From Streptomyces novaecaesareae (GTDB lineage Bacteria; Actinomycetota; Actinomycetes; Streptomycetales; Streptomycetaceae), in NCBI RefSeq assembly GCF_000716875.1, contig NZ_JNWQ01000047.1:1-53938 (forward strand): a stretch of DNA of 53,938 nt. Reading direction: 5' to 3'. Numbering within the stretch: position 1 is the first letter of the stretch; the number at the start of each line of letters is the position of its first letter. The translations under genes and the position numbers were made by a program. Positions 42,308-50,999 of the stretch are shown piece by piece. Under the pieces are notes generated by a model that searched no databases, was not told where the DNA came from, and saw nothing but the letters and a program-made list of their open reading frames with translations.

Positions 42308-45300
42308 GTGGAACCTCGGATCATCGGCAGCAGCACGGACGAGCACCTCGCGGACCCCTTCGGGAGCGCCGCGCTGCGCCGACGGGTGCTGGACGCCTGG
42401 GCCGCCTCGCCGGCCCGGTTCCGGGAGGACGCCAACGCCGAGGAGGAGCTCGCGCTCGGCGGCTACCGGGACCGCCTGGTGGTGGAGTTGGCCCAGAACG
42501 CGGCCGACGCGGCGGTCCGTGCCGGGCACGGCCCCGGGCGGCTGCGGCTGACCCTCGCCGACGGCGTGCTCGCCGCCGCCAACACCGGCGCCGCACTGGA
42601 CGCGACCGCGGTCGAGTCGCTGTCCACCCTGCGCGCCTCCTCCAAGCGCGGCGAGGAGCCCGCCGTCGGCCGGTTCGGGGTCGGGTTCGCCGCCGTCCTC
42701 GCGGTCACCGACGAGCCGGCCGTGCTCAGCAGCGCCGGCGGGGTGCGCTGGTCGCTGGGCGAGGCCAGGTCGCTGGCCGAGGCGCAGCCCGCGCTGGCCG
42801 ACGAGCTGCGCCGCCGGGACGGCCACGTGCCGCTGCTGCGGCTGCCGTTCGCCGCCGAGGGCCCGGCCCCCGAGGGCTACGACACGGTGGTCGTGCTGCC
42901 GATGCGGGACGCCGCCGCCGAGGACCTGACCCGCCGTCTGCTGGCCGGGATCGACGACGCGCTGCTGCTCACCCTGCCCGGCCTCGCCGAGGTCGTGGTG
43001 GAGACCCCGGAGGGCACCCGGACGCTCACCCGGGCCGCCGCCGAGACCCGCCCGGACGGCGTCACCGAGGTCACCATCACCGACGACAAGGGCGGGCGGC
43101 TGCGGCAGACGCTCTGGCAGACCGCCGGCGCCTCCGGCGGCCTGGCCGCCGAGCTGCTCGTCGACCGGCCCACCGAGGAGCGCGCCCGCCCGTACTGGAC
43201 GGTGACCTGGGCCGTCCCGGTCGCCGCGGACGGCGCCCCGCAGCAGCCCGGCATCGCCTCCGTGCTGCACGCGCCGACCCCCAGCGACGAGCCGATCGGC
43301 CTGCCCGCGCTGCTGATCGCCTCCTACCCGCTGGACTCCACCCGCCGGCACGTCGCGCCCGGCCCGCTGGCCGACTTCCTCACCGAGCGCGCCGCCGACA
43401 GCTACGCCGACCTGCTGCGCGCCCGCGGCGCCGACCTCGGCTCGCTCGGCCTCGTCCCCGGGCCGCTCGGCCAGGGCGCACTGGACAACGCGCTGCGCGC
43501 GGCCGTGCTGTCCCGGCTGCCCGGCACGCCGTTCCTGCCGCACCCGGCACCGGTCGAGGAGGGCACGCCCGCGCTGCGGCCGCGGGACGCCACGCTGCTG
43601 GAGGGCGCGGACGGCTCGGTGGTCGAGGCGCTGGCGCCGATCTTCCCCGGGCTGCTGCCGGCCGGCCTGGAGCGCCGCACCGAGCTGCGGGTGCTGAACG
43701 TGCGCCGGGTGCCGCTGGCCGAGGTGGTCGACCAGCTCGGCGGCCTGGACCGCGAGCCCGCGTGGTGGCGCAACCTGTACGCGGCGCTCGGCGGGGCCGA
43801 CCCGGAGGCGCTCGGCGCGCTGCCCGTACCGCTCGCCGACGGCCGGACGGTGACCGGGCCGCGGCGCGTCCTGCTGCCCTCCGAGGACGCCGACTGGGCG
43901 GCCTTCCCGGGCTACCCCGAGTCGCTGGCCGGCGCGCTCGCCGCGCTCGACCTGCGGCTGGCCCACCCCGAGGCCGCCCACCCGCTGCTGGCCAAGCTCG
44001 GCGCCGGCACCGCCACCCCGGCCGGGGTGCTGGACACCCCCGAGGTGCGGGCGGCCGTCGCCCGCTCCTTCGAGCTGGCCGAGGACGACCTGGACGCCGC
44101 GCTCGAACTCGCCGACGCCGTCCTGGCCCTGGTCAAGGCCGCCGCCCCGGGGGCCGGGGAGCACCCCTGGCTGGCCCGGCTGGCGCTGCTCGACGACGAG
44201 GGCGAGCCGGCCCGCGCGGGCGAACTGGTGCTGCCCGGCAGCCCGTTCGCCGCGCTCGCGCGCGAGGAGGACGCCGGCTGGGTGGACGACGAGCTGCTGG
44301 AGCGCTGGGGGCCCGAGGTGCTCGCGGCCGTCGGCGTGCTGGCCGACTTCGTGCTGGTGCGCGCCGAGGACGTGGTGCTCGACCCGGACGACCTGGAGCG
44401 GCTCGACCCCACCGTCCCGGCCGACCGGGCGGCCGGCGGCCACCCCACCGGCCTGCTGGACGAGGCGCCGGACGGGCTCGCCGACTGGGCCGAGGACGCG
44501 CTGGAGGCCCTGCAGGCGGACGAGGCGATCGGCGTCCCGCCGGTGGCCGCCGAGCTGCTGGCGGTGCGCGACCTCGACCTGGTGGACGACGACGCCTGGC
44601 CCGAGGCGCTGGCCGCGCTGGCCCGCCCGCCGTACCGGGAGGCCGTCGTCGACCCGGTGCGCACGCTGCTGCCGGACGGCACGTACGCCGATCTGCCGCC
44701 GTACACCGCCTGGTGGCTGCGCGACCACCCGGTGCTGGACGGCCGCGAGCCCGCCGGGCTGCGGGCCGCCGGCGCCGACCCGCTGCTGCGCGGCCTCTAC
44801 GACGAGGCGCGCACCACCCTGGACGAGCAGTTCCTGCACGCGCTCGGGGTACGCACCACGCTGGCCGCGCTGCTCGCCGAGCCGCACGGCCCGGACGAGG
44901 TGCTGGACCGGCTCACCGACCCGGACGCCGAGGTCGGGCACCGCCAACTGCACGGCATCCACAGCGCGTTGGCCCGGGTGGACCGCGAGCGGATCGAACC
45001 GCTGGACGTGGTCCGGGCGTTGCCGCCGCTGGACCCGGCCACCGGGCGCCGCCCGGCCCACACCGTGGTGGTGGACGCCACCGAGGCGGTCGTCGCCGAC
45101 GCCCCGGACCTGGTCCAACTGCTGCACCCGTACCCGCTGTTGCCGGTCGCCCCGGCGCTCGCCGCGGACCTCGCCGAGCGGTTGCACGTGTCGCTGGCCA
45201 GCGAGGTGGCCGGCGGCCGGGTGCTCTCCGAGGGCGTGCTGCACCGCGTCCCGGCCGTGGTGCGGGAGCTGTTGCCCGGCTGCCCGGTCGCGTACGAGGA

Positions 45301-45604
45301 GCACGAGGAGCTGCTGGTCGTCGGGCCGGACGGCGCCGAGGCGGCGGTGGACTGGCGCTGGGACACCGGGGCGGACGCCCCGGAGCCGCCGTACGACCCG
45401 GAGCTGGCCGAGGCCGAGGACGAGGACGACGAGTTCGAGGTCCCGCCGGTGCCCGGCCTGCTGCACGCGGCCACCCCGGAGGGCCTCGCGGCCGGGCTCG
45501 CCTGGTCGGTCGGGCAGTGGCACCGGCGCTTCGAGGTGCTGGCCGCGCTCAGCGAGCCGGACCGCGCGTACGAGCTCTCGGCGGCCCGGGACTTCGAGGG
45601 CTGA
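42308..45604 (+). CDS. Large sacsin/HSP90-like GHKL ATPase
   Basis: This 1098-residue protein carries a Bergerat-fold ATPase near its N-terminus: VVELAQNAADAAVRAG is the N-box with Glu and Asn, LADGVLAAANTGAAL takes the place of the usual DNG box, and VGRFGVGFAAVLAVTD is the glycine lid. The rest is a long, acidic, Ala/Leu-rich region without transmembrane helices or HSP90 middle-domain motifs. In actinomycetes such proteins are annotated as molecular chaperone Hsp90 or sacsin N-terminal ATPase-like. A chaperone role is inferred only. The GTG start at 42308 is supported by a weak GCAGG. Confidence 0.85.
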   Translation: MEPRIIGSSTDEHLADPFGSAALRRRVLDAWAASPARFREDANAEEELALGGYRDRLVVELAQNAADAAVRAGHGPGRLRLTLADGVLAAANTGAALDATAVESLSTLRASSKRGEEPAVGRFGVGFAAVLAVTDEPAVLSSAGGVRWSLGEARSLAEAQPALADELRRRDGHVPLLRLPFAAEGPAPEGYDTVVVLPMRDAAAEDLTRRLLAGIDDALLLTLPGLAEVVVETPEGTRTLTRAAAETRPDGVTEVTITDDKGGRLRQTLWQTAGASGGLAAELLVDRPTEERARPYWTVTWAVPVAADGAPQQPGIASVLHAPTPSDEPIGLPALLIASYPLDSTRRHVAPGPLADFLTERAADSYADLLRARGADLGSLGLVPGPLGQGALDNALRAAVLSRLPGTPFLPHPAPVEEGTPALRPRDATLLEGADGSVVEALAPIFPGLLPAGLERRTELRVLNVRRVPLAEVVDQLGGLDREPAWWRNLYAALGGADPEALGALPVPLADGRTVTGPRRVLLPSEDADWAAFPGYPESLAGALAALDLRLAHPEAAHPLLAKLGAGTATPAGVLDTPEVRAAVARSFELAEDDLDAALELADAVLALVKAAAPGAGEHPWLARLALLDDEGEPARAGELVLPGSPFAALAREEDAGWVDDELLERWGPEVLAAVGVLADFVLVRAEDVVLDPDDLERLDPTVPADRAAGGHPTGLLDEAPDGLADWAEDALEALQADEAIGVPPVAAELLAVRDLDLVDDDAWPEALAALARPPYREAVVDPVRTLLPDGTYADLPPYTAWWLRDHPVLDGREPAGLRAAGADPLLRGLYDEARTTLDEQFLHALGVRTTLAALLAEPHGPDEVLDRLTDPDAEVGHRQLHGIHSALARVDRERIEPLDVVRALPPLDPATGRRPAHTVVVDATEAVVADAPDLVQLLHPYPLLPVAPALAADLAERLHVSLASEVAGGRVLSEGVLHRVPAVVRELLPGCPVAYEEHEELLVVGPDGAEAAVDWRWDTGADAPEPPYDPELAEAEDEDDEFEVPPVPGLLHAATPEGLAAGLAWSVGQWHRRFEVLAALSEPDRAYELSAARDFEG

Positions 45605-45734
45605 GGGTCAGCCTGCCCGTCGACGGCGCTTGAGCCGCAGGTAGACGCCGACGGTGGTGGCCGGCCAGACGGTCACCACCAGGGCCTTCAGGGCCGTCGG
45701 CAGCCACGACCCCTCGGTGGGCGCGCCAGTGCGG

Positions 45735-48242
45735 CTACTCGTACCCGCGGCGCTTCAGGAAGAGCCAGGTGAGCTCCAGGGCGATGCCGCAGACCACCGC
45801 GATGCCGACGCCCACCCAGGGGTCGCGGGTGCCGACCAGGGAGAGCTGGAAGAAGTCGGACAGCGCGGGGACGATCAGGACCAGCGAGAACGCCCCGCCC
45901 ATGGTGCCGATCAGCAGCAGCCGCCACCAGCTGTACGGGCGGGCGACGATGGCGAGGACCCAGATGGCGATCAGGAAGAGCGTCAGGGTGGCCACGCTGG
46001 TGTCGGCCTTGAGGTCGGTCGCGTGGTCGGTGCGGGCGAGCGTGTAGGCGACGAAGGTGCCCGTCCCGGCGATGGCCCCGCCGGGGATCGCCAGCCGCAG
46101 CACGCGCTTCACGAAGCCGGTGCGGGCCCGCTCGTTGTTGGGTGCGAGGGCGAGGAAGAAGGCCGGCACGCCGATGGTGAGCGAGGACAGCACGGTGGAG
46201 TGCCGGGGCAGGAACGGGTACGGGGAGTGGGTGAAGATCACCAGCAGCGCCAGGAGCACCGAGTAGACCGTCTTCACCAGGAACAGCGACGCGACCCGCT
46301 CGATGTTGCCGATCACCCGGCGGCCCTCGGCGACCACCGAGGGCAGGGTCGCGAAGGAGTCGTTGAGCAGCACGATCTGGGCGACGGCCTTGGTCGCGTC
46401 GGAGCCGGTGCCCATCGCCACGCCGATGTCGGCGTCCTTGAGCGCGAGCACGTCGTTGACGCCGTCGCCGGTCATCGCCACGGTGTGGCCGCGGGACTGC
46501 AGCGCCCCGACCAGCTGGCGCTTCTGCTGCGGGGTGACCCGGCCGAAGACGCTGGTCCGGTCGGCGGTCTCGGCGAGCTCCTCGGGGTCGGCGGGCAGGG
46601 TGCGGGCGTCCAGCGGCCGGTCGGCGCCGGGCAGGCCCAGGTGGGAGGCCACCGCGCCGACCGAGACGGCCGCGTCGCCGGAGATGACCTTGGCCCGGAC
46701 CTGCTGCCCCTCGAAGTACCGCAGGGTGTCGGCGGCGTCGCCGCGCAGCCGCTGCTGCAGCACCACCAGCGCGAGCGGAGTGAGGCCCGCCGCCGGGTCG
46801 GGGGAGTCCAGCGGGTCGGGCGTACGGCCCAGCAGCAGCACCCGCAGGCCCTTGGCGCCCAGCTCGTCCACCTCGGCCAGCGCCGGGTGCCCGGCGGGCA
46901 GCAGCACGTCGGGGGCGCCGAGCAGCCAGCTGGCCTCGCCGCCCTGCGGCTCCAGCAGCTGCACGCCGCTCCACTTGCGGGCGGAGGAGAAGGGCATCGC
47001 CTCGATCACCCGCCAGCCGTCGCGGCCGGTGGCGCCGGTGCCGCTGCCGGGGGAGCCGCCGGGGGAGCCGTCGCCGTGCCCGTCCCCGCCGTCGCCGCGC
47101 CCGTACGCGTCGATGACGGCCTGCATGGACGGGTTGGGGCGGGCGTCGGCGCCGGCCATCACGGCGAGCGCGTGCTTGATGGTGTCCGGGTCGACGACGG
47201 CGGGCTCCCCGTTCGAGAGCACCCGCAGGTCGATCACGTCCATGCCGCCCTCGGTGAGGGTGCCGGTCTTGTCCAGGCAGACGGTGTCCACCCGGGCCAG
47301 GCCCTCGATCGCGGGCAGCTCCTGGACCAGGCACTGCTTGCGGCCGAGCCGGATCACGCCGATCGCGAAGGCCACCGAGGTCAGCAGCACCAGGCCCTCG
47401 GGGACCATCGGGACGATGCCGGCCACCATGCGGCGCACGGCCTCCCGCCAGTCCCGGCCCTCGACGGCCAGCTGGCTGATGATCAGACCGATCGCGGTGG
47501 GGATCAGCAGGTAGGTGATGAACCGCAGGATGCTGTCGATGCCGCTGCGCAGCTCCGACTTCACCAGGGTGAACTTGCTGGCCTCCTCGGCGAGCTGCGC
47601 CGCGTAGGCCTCGCGGCCGACCTTGGTGGCGGTGAACGCGCCCGCGCCGGCCACCACGAAGCTGCCGGACATCACCTGGTCGCCGGGCTGCTTGAGGACC
47701 GGGTCGGGCTCGCCGGTGAGCAGCGACTCGTCGATCTCCAGGCCATCCGCCTCGGTGACCTCGCCGTCCACGATCACCTTGTCGCCGATGCCGAGCAGCA
47801 CGGTGTCGTCGAGGACGATCTCGGAGACGCCGATCTGCTGGACGCTGCCGTCCCGGCGGACCTGCGGGCGGGCCTCGCCGATCAGGGCCAGGCTGTCCAG
47901 GGTCTTCTTGGCGCGCAGCTCCTGGATGATGCCGATCGCCGTGTTCGCGACGATGACCAGGCCGAACAGGCCGTCCTGGATCGGGCCGACGACCAGGATG
48001 ATCCCGAACATCACGCCGATGATCGCGTTGAAGCGGGTGAAGACGTTGGCCCGGACGATCTCCCGGGTGGAGCGGCTGGACCGGACCGGGACGTCGTTGA
48101 CCTGTCCCTTCGCGACTCGCTCGGCCACCTCGGCGGCGGTCAGGCCGCCGCGACGGCCGGGCAGCAGCCCGAGGGGGTGGGCTCCCTCCGGGCGGTCTCC
48201 GTCCGTCGGCCGCTCTTCCGCTGGCTGGGCAGGCTGCGTCAT
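45735..48242 (-). CDS. CtpE-like cation P-type ATPase
   Basis: This 835-residue P-type ATPase has ten predicted helices. Seen are ESLLTGEPD (TGE, 176-178), MVPEGLVLLTS in helix M4 (PEGL 281-284), the phosphorylation site DKTGTLT with Asp324, the nucleotide region and VAMTGDGVNDVLALKDADIGVAMG. MVPEGL plus CLVQELPAIEGLARVDTVCLDKTGT is the pattern of mycobacterial CtpE, implicated in Ca2+ uptake and wall integrity; the ion is not determinable here. A flexible Gly/Asp/Ser insert follows residue ~375. TAGAGT ends 7 nt before the ATG (leaderless pattern). Confidence 0.9.
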   Translation of the reverse strand: MTQPAQPAEERPTDGDRPEGAHPLGLLPGRRGGLTAAEVAERVAKGQVNDVPVRSSRSTREIVRANVFTRFNAIIGVMFGIILVVGPIQDGLFGLVIVANTAIGIIQELRAKKTLDSLALIGEARPQVRRDGSVQQIGVSEIVLDDTVLLGIGDKVIVDGEVTEADGLEIDESLLTGEPDPVLKQPGDQVMSGSFVVAGAGAFTATKVGREAYAAQLAEEASKFTLVKSELRSGIDSILRFITYLLIPTAIGLIISQLAVEGRDWREAVRRMVAGIVPMVPEGLVLLTSVAFAIGVIRLGRKQCLVQELPAIEGLARVDTVCLDKTGTLTEGGMDVIDLRVLSNGEPAVVDPDTIKHALAVMAGADARPNPSMQAVIDAYGRGDGGDGHGDGSPGGSPGSGTGATGRDGWRVIEAMPFSSARKWSGVQLLEPQGGEASWLLGAPDVLLPAGHPALAEVDELGAKGLRVLLLGRTPDPLDSPDPAAGLTPLALVVLQQRLRGDAADTLRYFEGQQVRAKVISGDAAVSVGAVASHLGLPGADRPLDARTLPADPEELAETADRTSVFGRVTPQQKRQLVGALQSRGHTVAMTGDGVNDVLALKDADIGVAMGTGSDATKAVAQIVLLNDSFATLPSVVAEGRRVIGNIERVASLFLVKTVYSVLLALLVIFTHSPYPFLPRHSTVLSSLTIGVPAFFLALAPNNERARTGFVKRVLRLAIPGGAIAGTGTFVAYTLARTDHATDLKADTSVATLTLFLIAIWVLAIVARPYSWWRLLLIGTMGGAFSLVLIVPALSDFFQLSLVGTRDPWVGVGIAVVCGIALELTWLFLKRRGYE

Positions 48243-48249
48243 GGCACCG

Positions 48250-48255
48250 ACTCTA
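48250..48255 (-). promoter_or_regulatory. -10 box of the leaderless P-type ATPase gene
   Basis: TAGAGT on the minus strand ends 7 nt before the ATG at 48242. Confidence 0.5.
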
Positions 48256-48294
48256 CGGGCGCCTTATGTCCGATGCGTGCTACTAAAGGGCTGT

Positions 48295-48597
48295 TCAGTC
48301 CGACTGGGTGGCCGGGCCCTGACCGTCGCCGTCCGCCGCGCGCTCGGCCGCCTCGGCGGCCCGGCTGCGGGCGATCGCGTCCCGGCGGGCGCGGCAGTAC
48401 CAGAGGCCGATCAGGCCGAGCAGGCCGCCGGAGAGGCAGATCCACGGCCAGGTGCCGTGGCCGTGCTCGGAGAGGGTGCCCTGGAAGGGGAGGAGGGCGA
48501 GGAAGGCGGCGAACCACACCACGGTGCCGCCGCCGACGATGGCGACGTCGTTGGCCTCCAGCGGAGGGGGCGAGGGGTGCAGCGGCGTCTTCGGCAT
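48295..48597 (-). CDS. DUF2530 membrane protein
   Basis: This 100-residue protein matches DUF2530. It has LHPSPPPLEANDVAIVGGGT, then hydrophobic segments VVWFAAFLALLPFQG and WICLSGGLLGLIGLWYCRARR, and a charged tail. It is conserved beside the purine permease gene in actinomycetes, where it is divergent, as here. TACGCT ends 7 nt before the ATG (leaderless pattern). The function is unknown. Confidence 0.85.
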   Translation of the reverse strand: MPKTPLHPSPPPLEANDVAIVGGGTVVWFAAFLALLPFQGTLSEHGHGTWPWICLSGGLLGLIGLWYCRARRDAIARSRAAEAAERAADGDGQGPATQSD

Positions 48598-48604
48598 GGG
48601 GCCT

Positions 48605-48610
48605 AGCGTA
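48605..48610 (-). promoter_or_regulatory. -10 box of the leaderless DUF2530 gene
   Basis: TACGCT on the minus strand ends 7 nt before the ATG at 48597. Confidence 0.45.
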
Positions 48611-48842
48611 CGGTGCGGCGGGGGCCGGGTGCCGTCGTGGAGGCCCGGTGCGGGGCCGTCCTGGGCTCTCCCGGGTTCTCCCTCCGGGGCTCTTCCGGGC
48701 CGACCCGGGGGGCTCTCCCGGGCTCTACGCGCGAAGATAGCGTGGGTGAGACCGGGAAACCATACTTAACGGTCTGAGCCCGGCCACCGTCGCCCCGGGT
48801 CCTCACCCCCCTCTCCTCAGCTCCCCCACAGAGGACGCACGC

Positions 48843-50297
48843 ATGCCTGTGGCCCAGCCGACCACCGAGTCGCCCGAACCCGCCGACGCCGCGCCCCAGC
48901 CCCCCACCGGCGCGGTCGACCGCTACTTCCGGATCAGCGAGCGTGGCTCGACCCTGCCGCGCGAGATCCGCGGCGGCGTCGCCACCTTCTTCACCATGGC
49001 GTACATCCTGGTGCTGAACCCGATCATCCTGGCCAGCGCCACGGACATGACCGGAGCCCACCTGGACAGCGCCCAGCTGGTCACCGCCACCGCCCTCACC
49101 GCCGGGCTCACCACCCTGCTGATGGGCGTCATCGGCAACGTCCCGATCGGCCTGGCCGCCGGACTCGGCGTCAACACCATCGTGGCGCTCCAGCTCGCCC
49201 CCAAGATGACCTGGCCGGACGCCATGGGCATGGTCGTGCTGGCCGGCTTCGCGATCATGCTGCTGGTCGCCACCGGGCTGCGCGAGCGGGTCATGAACGC
49301 CGTCCCGCTCGGACTGCGCAAGGCCATCGCGATCGGCATCGGCCTGTTCATCAGCCTGGTCGGCCTGGTCGACTCCGGCTTCGTCAGCCGCATCCCGGAC
49401 GCCGCGCACACCACCGTCCCGCTGCAGCTCGGCGGCAACGGGCACCTGCTCGGCTTCCCCGTGCTGGTCTTCGTCGTCGGCCTGCTGCTCACCCTGATCC
49501 TGGTGATCCGCAAGGTGCCGGGCGCGATCCTGATCAGCATCGCCGTCGCCACCGCGCTCGCCGTGGTGATCGACAAGCTGGTCGACATCCCGGCGCTCAA
49601 GTGGGGCCTCACCGTCCCGGCGTGGCCGGGCAACCCGGTCGCGGCGCCGGACTTCGGGCTGGTCGGCAAGGTCAGCCTGTTCGGCGGCTTCGAGAAGGTC
49701 GGCGTGCTGACCGGCGTGCTGTTCGTCTTCACCGTGCTGATGTCGTGCTTCTTCGACGCGATGGGCACCATCCTCGGCGTGGCCGACGAGGCCCACCTGC
49801 TGGACGAGAAGGGCGACCTGCCCGGGATCAACAAGATCCTGATGGTCGACGGCATCGCCACCGCGGCCGGCGGGGCCACCTCCTCCTCCGCCAACACCTG
49901 CTTCGTGGAGTCGACCGCCGGCGTCGGCGAGGGCGCCCGGACGGGCTTCGCCTCGATCGTCACCGGACTGCTCTTCGTGGTGGCGCTCTTCCTGACCCCG
50001 CTCGCCACCATGGTCCCCGCCCAGGCCGCCACGCCGGCCCTGGTCACGGTCGGCTTCTTGATCCTGGCCAACTCGATCAAGGAGATCGACTGGGCCGACT
50101 ACACGATCGCGATCCCGGCCTTCCTGACCATCGTGATGATGCCGTTCACCTACAGCATCACCAACGGCATCGGCTTCGGCTTCATCGCCTTCTGCATCCT
50201 GCGCCTGGCCGCCGGCCGCACCGTGCCGGCCCCGCTGTACGTGGTGGCAGGGGTGTTCGCCTTCTACTACCTGATGCCGGCCTTCGGCCTGCTCTGA
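48843..50297 (+). CDS. AzgA-type purine permease (NCS2)
   Basis: This 484-residue permease belongs to the AzgA-like branch of the NCS2 family, which takes up adenine, guanine or hypoxanthine with protons. Seen are REIRGGVATFFTMAYILVLNPIIL, NVPIGLAAGLGVNTIVALQL, FDAMGTILGVADEAHLLDEKG and the signature TSSSANTCFVESTAGVGEGARTGF. About 13 hydrophobic segments are present. The N-terminal ~30 residues are Pro/Ala-rich. It is divergent from the DUF2530 gene. A 13-bp-stem terminator follows. Confidence 0.92.
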   Translation: MPVAQPTTESPEPADAAPQPPTGAVDRYFRISERGSTLPREIRGGVATFFTMAYILVLNPIILASATDMTGAHLDSAQLVTATALTAGLTTLLMGVIGNVPIGLAAGLGVNTIVALQLAPKMTWPDAMGMVVLAGFAIMLLVATGLRERVMNAVPLGLRKAIAIGIGLFISLVGLVDSGFVSRIPDAAHTTVPLQLGGNGHLLGFPVLVFVVGLLLTLILVIRKVPGAILISIAVATALAVVIDKLVDIPALKWGLTVPAWPGNPVAAPDFGLVGKVSLFGGFEKVGVLTGVLFVFTVLMSCFFDAMGTILGVADEAHLLDEKGDLPGINKILMVDGIATAAGGATSSSANTCFVESTAGVGEGARTGFASIVTGLLFVVALFLTPLATMVPAQAATPALVTVGFLILANSIKEIDWADYTIAIPAFLTIVMMPFTYSITNGIGFGFIAFCILRLAAGRTVPAPLYVVAGVFAFYYLMPAFGLL

Positions 50298-50314
50298 CGC
50301 CGCACGGCCCCACA

Positions 50315-50344
50315 CGGCCCCGCACCCACTCGGGTGCGGGGCCG
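50315..50344 (+). terminator. Terminator after the purine permease
   Basis: Arms 50315-50327 and 50332-50344 are perfectly complementary (13 bp) around ACTC, 17 nt after the stop, and are followed by CTTCGGGTTT. Confidence 0.85.
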
Positions 50345-50418
50345 CTTCGGGTTTCCGGGCGGGCTTTTCGGCTGGGCTTTTCGGTTGCGCGGGGTTCGGC
50401 CGGTCGGTTTTCGGCCGG

Positions 50419-50868
50419 TCAGTGGACGCAGAACTCGTTGCCCTCCGGGTCCTGCATGACGGTCCAGGCGCCGCCGGGCTCCTCGACGTGCCGCAGGACG
50501 CCGGCGCCGAGGGCTTCGAGGCGGGTGACGGTCGCCGCGCGCTCGCCGGGGCCGGGGTGGACGTCGAGGTGCAGGCGGTTCTTGGCCTGCTTGGGCTCGG
50601 GGACGGCCTGGAAGAGGATGCGGCGGCCCAGGCCGGTGTCCGAGGCGGGGTCGAACGGGTCCTCGGGGTGGCGGACGGCGGCCAGGGTGCGCCAGGCGGG
50701 GTGGCCGTCCACCTCGGTGGTGGCGTCCGGGCCGACGGCGCCGGCCGCGAGCAGGCGGGTGACCAGCGGACCGTGGTCCTCCAGCGTGTACTCCAGGGCG
50801 GCGGCCCAGAAGGCGGCCTGGCGGTGCGGGTCGGCGCAGTCGATGACGAGCTTCCAGTGCAGCGGCAT
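50419..50868 (-). CDS. VOC-family (glyoxalase-like) protein
   Basis: This 149-residue protein has a VOC-type fold: PLHWKLVIDCADPHRQAAFWAAAL begins the first beta-alpha module, RILFQAVPEPKQAKNRLHLDVHPGP the second, and WTVMQDPEGNEFCVH ends it. Seen are His, Glu and Asp residues in the places where VOC proteins bind metal. The substrate is unknown; members include resistance proteins, dioxygenases and glyoxalases. An inverted repeat GTAACC-N9-GGTTAC covers the region directly before the start. Confidence 0.8.
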   Translation of the reverse strand: MPLHWKLVIDCADPHRQAAFWAAALEYTLEDHGPLVTRLLAAGAVGPDATTEVDGHPAWRTLAAVRHPEDPFDPASDTGLGRRILFQAVPEPKQAKNRLHLDVHPGPGERAATVTRLEALGAGVLRHVEEPGGAWTVMQDPEGNEFCVH

Positions 50869-50889
50869 GTAACCGTTTTTACAGGTTAC
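50869..50889. promoter_or_regulatory. Inverted repeat GTAACC-N9-GGTTAC
   Basis: Perfect 6-bp arms around an AT-rich 9-bp spacer lie immediately upstream of the VOC start codon. A repressor bound here would block initiation; TGTAAA in the spacer could be its -10 element. Confidence 0.5.
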
Positions 50890-50999
50890 GGGATCGGCGG
50901 AGCAATGAGCTCGGCCGGAAGGTGTCAAAAAGGCGCCTGTGTAGGCCAGTTGGCGGCGGGAATACTGGCTGGACGGAGAAGGGGGAGGGGACTCGACCG

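Noticed and set aside
42235..45633. 1132-residue plus-strand frame and 1083-residue minus-strand frame over the GHKL gene
   Set aside because: Both are Arg/Ala/Gly-rich shadows; the frame from 42308 contains the ATPase motifs.
50340..50420. Repeats GGGCTTTTCGG and TTCGGCCGGTC as a mobile-element or CRISPR trace
   Set aside because: Short, low-complexity direct repeats with two copies each; no spacers, terminal inverted repeats or transposase.
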